A DNA stretch of 64,000 nucleotides from Pseudomicrostroma phylloplanum (Eukaryota; Basidiomycota; Exobasidiomycetes; Microstromatales). The stretch is taken from NCBI GenBank assembly GCA_039545275.1, contig BCHS01000014.1:127930-191929 (forward strand), given 5' to 3'. Under the pieces are notes generated by a model that worked only from the letters and a program-made list of their open reading frames with translations, was not told the origin of the DNA and searched no databases. Made by a program: the position numbers and the translations under genes. Below, piece after piece: positions 44,344 through 54,861 of this stretch. Each line of letters begins with the position of its first letter. Position 1 is the first letter of the stretch.

Positions 44344-46672
44344 TCACAGAGCATGCCGATACTCGCACCCTTCCTGATTACAGGACCCTTCGATGGCCTC
44401 GACGGGACACCATCGTCGCTTACCTTTGCGCGTCTCTTTCGATGCCCCGTGAGGCGGCGAATGTGCTGCCTGCGGAGAGGCCATGTCTTTGACCAGCGTA
44501 CCTTGAGTAGCGTGTGGAGGGGATGCAGAGGAGGAAGGAGAGATCGACATGTTGGATGACGAGGAAGGGACGGAGCCGGCTGTGGTGGTCTGCAGGGTGA
44601 GCTACAGATGGATGTAGGTTGAGGACAGGGAAGGTAATGACGATGGCGGAGCAGTACGAATGGGAAGGGAGGAAGGATCAGGTCAATATTCCCACCCCGA
44701 GCAGGAACCTTTCATGCACCGTATGGCGATAGATTGGGCGATCCTCTTGTGGGCGGCCTAGCGAAGGCCGGCTTACCTCTGACTTGTCACCTACGTGACA
44801 AGACAGTCAGCAAGCCAGCAGAGAAGGTCGTTGGAATTTGTCAGCGATCCATCTTTCGAGTCTCGCAAAGAGGTCTCTGCAGGGCCAAGTGCTGACCCTT
44901 CTCTTCAGGCAGTCGTGCGCACCTTCTTCTTGCTTTGCTTCTATGACCTCATCCGACTCCTTCTTCACCGGTGACGCCTCCAGCAGGGCAGCTGCAGCTG
45001 CCCTCTGCCTAGCCTTTTTTCTTTGCCTCTTGAGCCGTTTAGAGCTGATCTCTTCAGTAGGTGTAAGTTGGAGTTGAGCAGCAGTAGTCTCGACCTTGGG
45101 CGCGGGTGCGGCCGCGGCCGCTGGAGCTGGCATTGATGTCGGCGGATCGACCTCTGGCGCTGTGCTGAACTCTTCTCCGTCGTCAGCCTTCCTCTTGAGA
45201 GACACCGGAGAAGGGAGGACTTCTTCTGGCGTCGCCGGGGCGCTTTTGACCTTATTCTTCATAGCTTCTAAAAGCTTCCTCTTCTGCTCAGCAAGTTGAG
45301 GATCTAGGACAAGCTTCCTAGTAGATGGAGTAGACGGAGATGCCAGGGGAGCCTCAGTCATTTCGATGTATTCCCCTTCTTCAAGATCTTCACTCGGCAT
45401 TTGCAGCACCGGTGGTGCTGGCGACGGCGATGTACGCTGAGAGGGGCCAGCTTCGGTTTGCTGAGGTGGTCCTGATGGGACAGGAATTGGGCTCGTAGCC
45501 GAAGTCTCCAACATCGAAGCTACGGCATCTTGAGTCTGATCAGACTCTGCGGGACTCGTAGCTGCTGCCGAGACGCTCCCACCGTACTCGACTGGCAAGG
45601 CAGCCATCACAACTTGGTCCTTGACGGTGGCATCGGGAAGCGATCCGCCGCTAGGTCCAGCCTGTGCAAGAGCCGTCTCCTGTCTAGCTTCCTGCTGCTC
45701 GCTGGGCTCTACTGTCGCTGCTTGTCTTGCCTTTTCCCTCGCCGCTTCGAGTTGTTTGATCTTTTCCGTCATCAATTTGATCTGAGCTTGCTTCTTCTCG
45801 TACTCTGTATTGTCAGCCGAGTGGGGGGCTGGCGATGAACTACCGCTGCCTGTTGCAGGCAACAAAGCTGAGGATAGACCCTGCGTCTTCTTCCACAGAA
45901 GGGCCACCTCTTCGAGCGTCTTCTTACGAATGGACTTGCGGATTGACTGATCCGAGCTTTCGCCAATGTCGTCTGCATCTTCCTCTTCTTCGCTAGAAGC
46001 ATCACAGTCTTCAATTACCATTCGGTTGGCTTGCGATGGGAACTTCTGCCTCCGAGTCGGGAACGTTGGAGTACCGTAACGACGATGTGGGAACGACGCA
46101 GGCCCACTATCATGGTAGTGATATGGAGGCGTCCCCGCTCCCGACGACAATGGCTGCGATTGTCGTCCAACCCAGCTCTTCGGCCCAGTGGGGATAGCGG
46201 AGGCTGACGAAGGTGCGTTGTAAGGCGCTAGTGGATACGGAAGACCGTTCGACATCGGGAAGTGATGGGCTTGCTGGTACGGCGCCGTGATAGGGGGCGG
46301 TGGACCACTGTAGTAGTGAGGCACAAGCGCAGGTCCCGGGTAAGGCGCGGAGTGAGGGCCACTATAATGCTGGGCTTGAGGAGGCGCAGGGTATGTAGCA
46401 GATGCTGGCTGATGGCCGTACGCTGGTGAAGCAGCCAGCGTGAGGGGCTCTACACGCCGTTGGGGCTGCGGTGCAGAGTACAATGGTGCCTGAGGCCAAG
46501 CCATCTCGTAGGGCGAGTGGACCTCATTCTGAGGCTTCGGGGGCCGCGCTGTGGAAGCACTTGATGATGCGCCATTTGTACGAAGTGATGGCAAGGGAGC
46601 TTCCAGGTCGACTTCACCAGATGGAGCAGCCAAGGCGTCAGAGTAGGAAAGCACCTGACGTCGCCGGTCCAT
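44344..46672 (-). CDS. Red1/ZFC3H1-like CCCH zinc-finger protein
   Basis: Three minus-strand exons, 46672-44923, 44790-44777 (14 bases) and 44589-44344, give about 669 residues. The N-terminus is Pro/Tyr/Ala-rich (HYYSGPPPPITAPYQQAHHF). An acidic stretch and IRKSIRKKTLEEVALLWKK follow, then a coiled coil (KKQAQIKLMTEKIKQLEAAR) and a second Lys-rich helix (AEQKRKLLEAMKNKVKSA). The final exon ends with WCPVEAIEGSCNQEGCEYRH, a Cys-x8-Cys-x4-Cys-x3-His finger close to the zf-C3H1 type of fission yeast Red1 and human ZFC3H1. Those are scaffolds that hand nuclear RNAs to the exosome. The finger is reached only through the microexon, which reads GDKSE across the joins. The stop at 44344 overlaps a GTGAGT, so further exons are possible. 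Confidence 0.72.
44777..44790 (-). other. 14-base microexon of the CCCH gene
   Basis: GTGACAAGTCAGAG is preceded by TCACGTAG and followed by GTAAGC. The upstream exon ends in phase 1, and 1 + 14 = 15 restores phase 0 for the downstream exon, which starts after CCCTGCAG. Confidence 0.75.
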
Positions 46673-47196
46673 GCCGCCTGGAGAGAAGCGAGCGTCCTGC
46701 TCTGCTCAGTCCAGGGCAACCAGGAGTGAGAAAGCTGTCGGGGGAACGAACCACGAGGGAGAGTAATCTTGCTTGACTTCGGTCGCAAGCGATACACACA
46801 GCTCGGACCGATGGAGCGAGCTGTGTAGGGAGCAATCAGCGGTAAGGAAGGCGGACGGCAAGCACTGCCGCTGATGATGAGGAGGAGGGGAAGGTAATGA
46901 TAGAGGCGTACACTTCTTTGACGCGTTGTTGTATTCGCCTGTGCCTGCCTGTGCCTAAGCACTTGGCAAGGTGACAAGGATATCTTCCGATCCGACTGCC
47001 GCGGCTTCACTGGCCCTGGCTTTGCCCTGTGTGTGTGTGTCTTTGCGCGTCGAGTCGCTTACGTTTCCGTTCCTCCACCCGCTTATTTCCTGGCACCACC
47101 AGCCGGACAAGCGCGTGGACAGGAGCATTCACATCTTCTGACGACCAAGTTATCGAGGGACTTTCTGACCATCTACCATATCCTCACTTTGCCATA
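46673..47196. promoter_or_regulatory. Divergent promoter between the CCCH gene and SDHAF2
   Basis: 524 bases between two start codons that point apart. A GT dinucleotide run lies at about 47030-47040. No TATA box is evident. Confidence 0.5.
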
Positions 47197-48276
47197 ATGT
47201 TCCGATTCGCAGCTCCAGCGTTGCGTAGTCAGCTACGAAGTGCTGCCACTAAGCCTCTCCCAACGAGGTCTTTCGCATCATCCTACCGATTCGCCAAGGA
47301 CAGCAAGACGCTCAAGTGAGTACCAGCAGGTGCTGTTCTGTATCGGCCATCGGCCACTTACCAAGGTATGCTGAGTTGTTTTGTTCTCTTTTCGTTCAGG
47401 AAGGGAGAAGTCGATGAGCACGCCCGCATCTTTGACCCAGATTCTAGGGCCGGCACAGCAGCAGCTGCCACCTCCGAAGGCAACGACTTTGCCAAGCATC
47501 GACCAGTAGACACATCAGCCCACAGAAGCTCCCAGACAGATAGCGGCTCTGCCGGGCAGACGAGAACGGCTGCAGCTACAAGTGAGCGTACAGGCGAAGT
47601 TGATGAGCACGCTCGTATCTTTGACCCAGACTCAAGAGCCGGCACAGCGGCTGCAGCTACTTCCGAAGGCGGCGACTTTGCCGAGCATCGGCCGGTAGAT
47701 ACCTCTGCCTCGAGGAGCTCGCAGACAGACAGTGCTGCTGGTGGACAAACGAGGACGGCTTCTGCTACCTCGACCCCAGCATCCAGTAGCGATGCAAGCA
47801 CTGGTGTCGATCCAGGCTACAGCGCTCCCTCTTCTTCCACGGACCCCTTCCCCATGCCCTTCTCCAAGGGTGTAGACCTCAACTCTCCGTCACAGTCTGA
47901 TTCTCTGGAAGACTATGGAGCTCCGATCCGAGTGCCTGGTCGAGAACCCGGCGACGAGTCTCGCGAGCAGATAATCCGCCGTCTCATCTACCAGACACGC
48001 AAGAGGGGGATCCTCGAGACGGACTTGCTTATGTCTACTTTTGCATCAAAGGAGCTGTGGGACATGCCAGACAAGGAAATCGCAGAGTTCGACAAGCTTC
48101 TGGATGAGCCCGATTGGGACATCTACTACTGGCTGGTGGACAAGAAGCCTGTGCCGGATCGATGGAGGGAGAGCTTTGAGACGGAAGGCAGGCTGGGCGC
48201 ACGATTGAGGAAGCACACGAAGAACGAGGAGAAGGAGGTCAGGTGGATGCCGGATGAGCCGCCCGTTGAGAAGTGA
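47197..48276 (+). CDS. SDH5: Succinate dehydrogenase assembly factor 2 with a duplicated N-terminal segment
   Basis: Exons 47197-47315 and 47400-48276 give 331 residues. The first exon is a mitochondrial presequence (MFRFAAPALRSQLRSAATKP). Two tandem copies of a 63-residue unit follow (see the repeat at 47404-47781). The C-terminal 110 residues are the SDHAF2/Sdh5 domain: EQIIRRLIYQTRKRGILETD, then LLDEPDWDIYYWLVDKKPVP. This matrix protein promotes covalent attachment of FAD to the SDH flavoprotein subunit. Typical family members are about 150 to 170 residues, so this one is nearly twice as long because of the duplicated acidic segment. The function of the duplicated part is unknown; it could be a fused small protein or a disordered linker. 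The in-frame Met chosen is the first after the CT-rich leader. Confidence 0.92.
47404..47781 (+). repeat. Tandem duplication of a 63-codon coding unit
   Basis: Unit 1 is 47404-47592 and unit 2 is 47593-47781. Both begin GEVDEHARIFDPDSRAGTAA and share EG-DFA-HRPVDTSA. The DNA copies differ mostly at third codon positions (for example GGA/GGC, GTC/GTT, CGC/CGT), so the duplication is not recent and the protein sequence has been kept. Confidence 0.9.
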
Positions 48277-49116
48277 GGGTCTGGGAAGTAAGAGAAATCA
48301 AGCGCCGGCCAGCATGTGAATGTGCACACTGGATACCTTTAATTCGACATGCTCATACGAGAACTGTCACACAGAGTGAATGCCTTTGTACCGTGGCATA
48401 CCACATAAGCTAGCATCAACGCGCCGCTGTTGTCGTCTGTACTGCTAACGACCACCATGTCAGGCCACTCTCCCTCGCAACTTGTTCCCCTTCCCCACGG
48501 TCCTTTCAGCCGCATTCTGCCTGCTGCCCGGGCTGCACCTGCACCTGCCTTCTTTCGCATGCCGCCCGCCTTCGCGTCGTCATTTCAGAGTTTTGCAATC
48601 AGTCCGCCACGCCTCGCCTCGCCTGGCAGCAATTGCCCTCGACGGCGTCTCTGTCTGTCCACCCGCCCGCACCCACGCCGAGGGATTCCTTCCCCGCACT
48701 TTTTGGTAGGGCTGCGTTGCTGCGACAGTCGTCTGCTGCCCGAGCCTGACAGGCGCATCGCATCGCCGAGCATCTGGGGAAGGAAGTCGAGGAGTGGTGT
48801 GGTGCGTGTCCTTTGCTCCTGCGCCTGACGCCGGACACCTGAGACCTGCTTGGGATGATGTCCTGTTGCTCCCTCTGAACCTCGCTCCCATCCATCCTTC
48901 CCTTCAGCTGCTTCGGTATCATCCTCCTCTTCCTCACTCTCTTTGCCCGGTATACCTTCTTCAGTCCTCTCTCATACCCGTTCCTTCCATTCTCAAGTCA
49001 TTGCACTGCGGATACCACTTGTTTTCCCCTCCCTCCCCGCCCCACGTCAGGTGGGCGCCACTTGCCGCACTCTTGCTCCTTGGATCACAGCTTGACATAA
49101 GAATCTCTTGCCCAGT
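48277..49116. other. Intergenic region upstream of the PalI/Rim9 gene
   Basis: Contains the 3-prime end of SDHAF2 and a long CT-rich leader (about 48430-49110). No gene is seen; minus-strand frames are Arg/Gly-rich shadows of the CT-rich sequence. Confidence 0.5.
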
Positions 49117-51063
49117 ATGCTCGGCTTCATCAACAAGCTTGGACCGGGCTTCATCATCCTCATCGCCTTCCTCTGCTTCGGTGCCGCCACGATCCTTCAG
49201 CTCGTCGTGAGTGTCTTCTCCGCAAGATTGCGATGGTTAGAGTAGTCGATGGCTCTGCCGCTCCGTACTGACACGTTGTACTGCCTTCTGGCCGCTGCCC
49301 GCCCGTCCTCGCTCCCCACTCTGTACAGGTCTCCATCGGACTGCCTACGATCAAGGGACTCTACTTCATGCGCTTCACCCTGGCAAATCTGGGCCAGACG
49401 GTCACCTTTGGTCTCTGGACCATCTGCACCGATCTCTACTTTTCCAACTCTCTGATGAGCGACAATGGCGTCACTTGTCAACCTGTCAGTCTGGGATACG
49501 AGGGTACCCAATTTGGAGCCATTGCAGAGTACTTGCTCATTGCTCCCGTGGCAAAGGCGGTGAGTAGTGCCGCGGAGGAAGTTTCTGGCAGATCAATTCC
49601 TCGCTCTCGTTCTCATTTGCATCCTGTGCCTCTTCTCCCTTCAGCTCGTGGTGCAACCTATTGCTTGCGGGTTTGCCGGATTGGCCACCGTCGCTTGCGT
49701 TCTTCACCTTTGCACCAACTTCCTCCTCTGGCCCTTCATCACCATCCTCGCCGGTGCCCTGGGCATCCTTGCCTTTGTCTTTGAGATCATCCTCTTCACT
49801 ACTGCTCGTGTTCGTCTGAACACCTCTGGCGTGGAGGACTACCTTGGGCAGCAGATCGAATCTTCTACACTGGGTCCTGCGATCTGGATCCAGCTTGCAG
49901 CTGCTGCCCTCGTTGCCTTTGGGACACTGATGAGCTGGTCGGCCTACATAAGGAGGAAGGTCAAGAAGACGCACACTGGCAAGATGGGTACGAGCGTCAG
50001 AGGGAGCGTGTATGAGGAGAGCAATGTTGGCTCGTACAGACCGGAGAAGCCTGCCAAGAGAGCAGGACTCTTTTCGATGGCCTCTACGGCTCCTAACAAG
50101 AAGGGCAAGCCCAAGGGTGGGCTGCTCAGCCGGCTACGCGGTGGTGGCAACCAGGCCGACGACGAGAGTGGTTCCGGCGTCGCCATGCGCAACATGGCCG
50201 CTCCCCTTGCTGGCGCTGCAGCGGGCTCCAAGAGGAGTAGCCAGCAGGACAAGAGGAACTCCAGAAGCGCTCGGGTAGCACAGGTATCTGGCACTCGAGA
50301 CTTTGCAGACTACTCTAGTCGGCGCAGAGCTCGTCATGCCAGCATGCCCCTACCGGCCTCGGATCGCGGTGACCGCTCACGCCGATCGAGTGGTACTGGC
50401 GTCAACGGCAGCGGCAGCAACAGGGCTGCGAGGACTGCCGCCTTCGCCGGCGGTGCCGCGCTCGGCGCTACAAGGTCGAGCAGGAGCGGTAGCAGCGCAA
50501 AGGACGCCTACTCTTCGCGCAGACATTCGAACCAGGACGACCTCAGGAGACAGCGCAGCAGGAGGAGCCAGGGCAGCGATGATGACGACGGCAACGACAT
50601 GTTCCACGAGGCCGACGACGGAGGGGACCGAGCCGACCTGGGCTACCTTCTTGGCTCTCGGCCCTACTCCTACCCCGCCGGCCGCTCAAGGGAGAGCGTC
50701 GACCGTCTATCCTCGGACCGAGCCCGTTCGCGCTCCCGTCCCAGCGGAGAGGCACAGCTGCGGGCGCGCTCCCGCTCTCGCGACCCTCGTCGCAGCAGCG
50801 AGCCTTTCGCCGTGAAGCGCAAGCCTGCCCCCGCACTAGACCGCGGGAGCGGCAGCGGCAGCCGTGGCGGTGGTGGCGAGTCAGGGTATGGATCTGGGTA
50901 TGGATCAGGGTACGGTGGACGTGCCGAGACGCGCAGCTCTGGGATGAGCAGGTACGCCTCGGAGCCCATGCGCGAGGCAGACGATGATGGCTTTGTCAGC
51001 CCGAGAAAGGGGAGGAGGTCCGCGAGGTATAGCGCTCGTATGGCCGAGGGGGGATGGGATTGA
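49117..51063 (+). CDS. RIM9: PalI/Rim9 family pH-response membrane protein
   Basis: Exons 49117-49206, 49329-49559 and 49645-51063, all phase 0, give about 579 residues. Segment 1 is FIILIAFLCFGAATILQLVV. After an extracellular loop, segment 2 runs through LLIAPVAKALVVQPIACGFA, segment 3 through WPFITILAGALGILAFVFEI, and segment 4 through IWIQLAAAALVAFGTLMSW. Four segments with this spacing and the SVS-IGLPTIKGLYFMR start of the loop fit the SUR7/PalI family. PalI/Rim9 helps place the alkaline pH sensor PalH/Rim21 in the plasma membrane. The C-terminal 350 residues are cytoplasmic and disordered: Arg/Ser-rich, with Gly-Ser-Gly-Tyr repeats near the end. Such a long tail is usual in filamentous fungal PalI. 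The first exon would be missed by a single-frame search. Sur7-like eisosome function is the main alternative. Confidence 0.85.
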
Positions 51064-51667
51064 TGTATTCGATTGATTGATGAGTGGAGGGAGCGGTTTG
51101 CCTTCTTTTGATGCTGCACAACATGTACTTTGCTTCGGACCTGTTCTGGACCCATTTTTCTTCTTGCAGCTTCGACCGCTGTCATCGCACTTCGCACTTC
51201 GCACTTCGCAATTGGCAGTTGGCACTTCGCGTTCGCACCGCCTTCATGATCGATCGACAAACAGGCACACAGGCGGGCAATGCTTTGGCATGGTACAGCT
51301 CACATGGCATGGTATGTAGCGAGCGAACACCGAAGAGCAGAGCAACGCAGAGTAAAGCAGAGGAGAACAAGACAGGCAGAGAGGACAGGGGAAATACATG
51401 TACAGTACATACAACAAGGAAACAGGACGGTACGGAGGGAGTGCGGAGGGTAGATAGGGAGGGATGGTAGTGGTGGACTGGTGCGCCTATCGTGACGTGT
51501 GGAAGCAGATGGGTCGGGATTGGGGAAGGAGCGAGGAGCCAAGTGAGGTGAAGGCAGGGCAGGGCAATGCGATGCAGAGGCAAGGCACGAGCAAGCGCAG
51601 GAGCAGAAGCACCAGAAGAGGTGAATGGAGAGCGGCAGTGCGTCGGCCAGTCTTCGACCCGACAAGA
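51064..51667. other. Convergent 3-prime region between PalI/Rim9 and the aspartic-protease-like gene
   Basis: Two genes end facing each other. A short tandem repeat of CACTTCG lies at 51187-51209. The remainder is G/A-rich on the plus strand and has no gene I can support. Confidence 0.5.
51187..51209. repeat. Tandem CACTTCG heptamer repeat
   Basis: Three adjacent CACTTCG units, with a further copy after a short spacer near 51222. Confidence 0.85.
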
Positions 51668-54015
51668 CTACCTAGCGACCCCCTCGCCATTATGAGCTGC
51701 ACTGCTGCTCCTCTCTTCCATCTCGATCTCCACTGCAGGACCGCCACTAGAAGTACGCTGACCAGCCCCGGCACCAGCAGTAGCAGCAGAGGCATTGCGT
51801 GCGTGTCTATCCCTCTCGCGCTGCATCTCGAGGGAGGGGTGGCGTCGTAGGTAGTCCCTCTGGATGCGCCTAGCTTCGCCATAGCCTCTCGAGTCTGTGC
51901 TCTCCGTTCCAAACCCGGAAGGTGTGGCCGCCCCACCTGCTCCTGCGCCTGCGGGCCCATTGCTGAAGCGTGCTGGACGACGAGCAGAAGCAGAGCGACC
52001 CGGCTGGGAGTGCGAGTGCGGGCCTGGCTCGGCAAAGAGGTCTGCGTCGTAGAATCCATGCAGGAGGGCAGCTTCGCGTAGCTGGGCCTGTTCTTTTGCA
52101 GAGAGGGACACACGACGCCCCTCGTAGTAGTCGTCGTACTCTCCCGCCTCGGCACCCGTGTCGGCGCCGATGGACGAGTCTTCTCCGTCTGCCCCACCAC
52201 CACCGGCGCCTCCGTGGCTCGAACGAGCTGCTGCTGCGCCGCCTGCGCCTCCGCGTCCCTTCTCTGCAGGCCAGACACCGTCCCCACTGCCCACGCCATC
52301 CTCTCGGGCGCCCTCGCGAGCATGTCTCCTGCGCGCAATGAAGAGGGTGAGGATGAAGAGTCCGATGATCACGACCACGGAGACGACGATTCCAATTGCG
52401 ATCCTCGCACCGGTGTTCAGTCCGCCAGAGCTGGAAGAGGAGCTGGAGCCGCTGTACGACACGCCAAAGGCGGCATTGTCGCCCAGCTGCTCGTTGCGCA
52501 CACGCACAGCGTCAAAGTCTGAGTACGCTTGAGGAAGGTCCGTGGTCAATGGGAACAGGCCCACTGTCGGGTTCGTACACGCTGTACCGTCCGTTGCGGT
52601 GGTATTCATTGAGAGGTCCGACTCGCAGGAGAAGACGGTGTAGACGTTGCGCAGGAAGGGCGTGCCGAGGATGATGTCGGCTCCAGCGGGTGAGTCGCTG
52701 GAGAGGAGGGACTGAAAGGAGCCGATGCACCCGTCGGAGGATTGGCCGATGCCGACGTCAGAGTAGGACTGATAGAGAGACGCGTCGAGGGGATGGATGG
52801 GGACAGAGATGCCCGCGGACAGGCTGAGGGTCAGGTTGAGCGGTAGGTCACAGGGAACGTAGACTGCAGAGAGGGTAGGAGGGCAAGGCAGACGTGTCAA
52901 GAGGTCAGCTCCTTAGAATCTTGCGGTATCCCTGTCACATTCGCCTCCGACCACTCACAGATCCCATTCTCCCCGGGCCCAATCCTGTTCCCGCTGCCGT
53001 CCACAAAGGCTCCATACATTGCATCGAGCATCGAAGACGGAGCGTAATTCAAGGAGCTCCCGGAATCCAGCACGACCGTCGGATCGACGGTCCTCTGCCC
53101 CGCAAAGGAAATGGGAATAGAAGACGTCGTGCCGGTGCTATTTGTAGCGCTGAGAGCGGTGAGGGATAATGTCCAGTGTTGGTAGCTGTTGCTGGAGGTG
53201 GCTGCAATGGACTGAAAGGTGATGGAGGAGTAGTCTGACTCTGGGAGATAGGAGGAGTCTACTCCGCCAATGGTCAGGGAGGAGTTGGCTGTACGGCCAC
53301 CGCCATCGGAGGGAAGTCTCTCTAGTCCTAGGGAGATGATGCGAGGCGTAGAGCTCGATGCGCTCGATGCACCCCACAGCCCAGAGAGGATGCTACCTGT
53401 GCTGCCGACATCGGTAAAGGCATTACTGCTGGCGCTCGCCGGGCTGAGGATCTCCTCAATCGCCGAGCTCGAGGGCAGCGACAGTCCCAATACTCCCGTC
53501 ACATTCGTCTTGTCAAAGTTGATCGTGTCCACAGCATCCGCACTGCCAAAGGCCTGACCAGCTACTGTGCTCTGCCCGACTGCGAGCGAGGAGAGCGTGT
53601 AGATGGTCCCGCTAGCGCTTCCGTCAAAGTAGGTCGCATTCCACTTTTGATTCAAAGTAGACGACGAGGAGACGTCGAATGACTCTGATGGGCAATCCCC
53701 GTCACATCCTGGAGCCGCGAGCCAGAGGTCACCGACGCCAGTGGCGACGAGGAGGTTGGCTGAGACGTTGTTGCTGAGGGTGACGGGGATCCTGTACGCT
53801 AGCTGTTCATTGATAAAGCCGTAAGAGAGAGCGATGGAGTTCTGCGATGCGGGAAGGGTGGTCGACGTGATTTGCGACGAGGGGACCTGGCGTCGTAGAG
53901 GCGGCAACACGGAGTCGCCGGGGGAGGGAGAGAGGGCTCGCTTGCGACGAGGCTGGCGAGGCAGGGAGCGTTTCGAAGACGCTCCCGGGTGGCCTTCAGC
54001 GTAGAGGTCTGCCAT
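51668..54015 (-). CDS. Aspartic-protease-like (A1 fold) single-pass membrane protein, probably catalytically dead
   Basis: Exons 54015-52959 and 52863-51668 give 750 residues. The N-terminus has basic processing-like sites (SSKRS, RRKRALS). The A1 fold follows: an N-terminal lobe where the usual DTGSS is replaced by ATGVG in LLVATGVGDLWLAAPGC, and a second lobe that keeps Asp in VVLDSGSSLNYAP. Across the intron the protein continues NGIFYVPCDLPLNLTLSL and ILGTPFLRNVYTVFSCES, typical of pepsin-like proteins. A membrane helix (ARIAIGIVVSVVVIIGLFIL) precedes RRRH and a Ser/Ala/Gly-rich cytosolic tail of about 200 residues. Many N-glycosylation sites lie in the lobes. With one catalytic Asp lost it should not hydrolyse peptides and may act as a receptor or binding protein. 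No signal peptide is visible at this Met, so an upstream exon may be missing. Confidence 0.8.
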
Positions 54016-54861
54016 GACGGGCGGTAGGTGATGCAGACGGCGGTGAGGACGATGCGCTGGGGGAGTCCGAGTATCGATCGAAGCTGACCTCGCGGGTGTT
54101 GTGAAGGGGAGCGGAAGCTAATGGCTTGCTTTGCGCGTGAGTGCGAGAGTAGGCAGGCAGCTCGGTTGGCTGCGCTGGATGAGCAAGCCCAGGTCGAGGT
54201 AATAGTAGGCTATTGACGTCGTGTCACTGGCAATGGTAAGATGGATGCTGAGGATGGAGGTGACTTGGTATGGACGCCAGGCTCTACCAGCCTCCCAGGG
54301 TCACTCAGTCAGCACTAGACCATCCCTCGTCTCCCCCCCACGGCACTGGCGGCAGGGCGGGGCACAGGCACACGCGCAGGCAGCAAGCAGCAGCAGCACC
54401 AGGACAGAAGCGGAGTCCCATTCCCACTCGCCAAGGCAACAATCGCGGAATGACTCTAGCAGGGCAAACATTCCGCGCAGGGGCACACAAGGCATGCGCA
54501 ACGGAACGGAGTAAGATTACACGGGTACACAGAATACAGAGGGGTCCCCTCGCTGCTCAGCAAGGCGTGGGAGCAATGCGAGCAGACGAGTGAACATTGT
54601 TGGTACAGAAGAATCAAAGCTAGCGAAGAGCACTTGAACTTTGACATCGTGCTGATTGGCTGAGCAAAGCCTGTGCTGCCTTGTGAAGCGTCAGAAGTGG
54701 CGTCGCTAAGTGAAAACGTCTTTGCTGCGTACGCGGTGACGGGTAAGGTCGGAGGCGCCTCCTTCGCGGCGGGTGGCCTCGCCTGGTATCGATGCAATTT
54801 GGGAAATAATGAAAGCGATGTGCCGCAAGGCGTTCTTGCGGTCCGGTCCGGTCGGATTCGG
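54016..54861. other. Intergenic region upstream of the aspartic-protease-like gene
   Basis: Holds the promoter of the minus-strand A1-like gene and the 3-prime end of the next minus-strand gene. I looked for an upstream exon with a signal peptide on the minus strand and found no ATG-led frame that would join. Nothing else is supported. Confidence 0.45.

Noticed and set aside
47358..47801. Minus-strand repeat-containing frame opposite SDHAF2
   Set aside because: It mirrors the coding duplication on the other strand; the SDHAF2 domain fixes the true frame.
49567..49644. Extension of the PalI third exon upstream to a Met at 49567
   Set aside because: It lies inside the intron and would lose the first membrane segment and loop.
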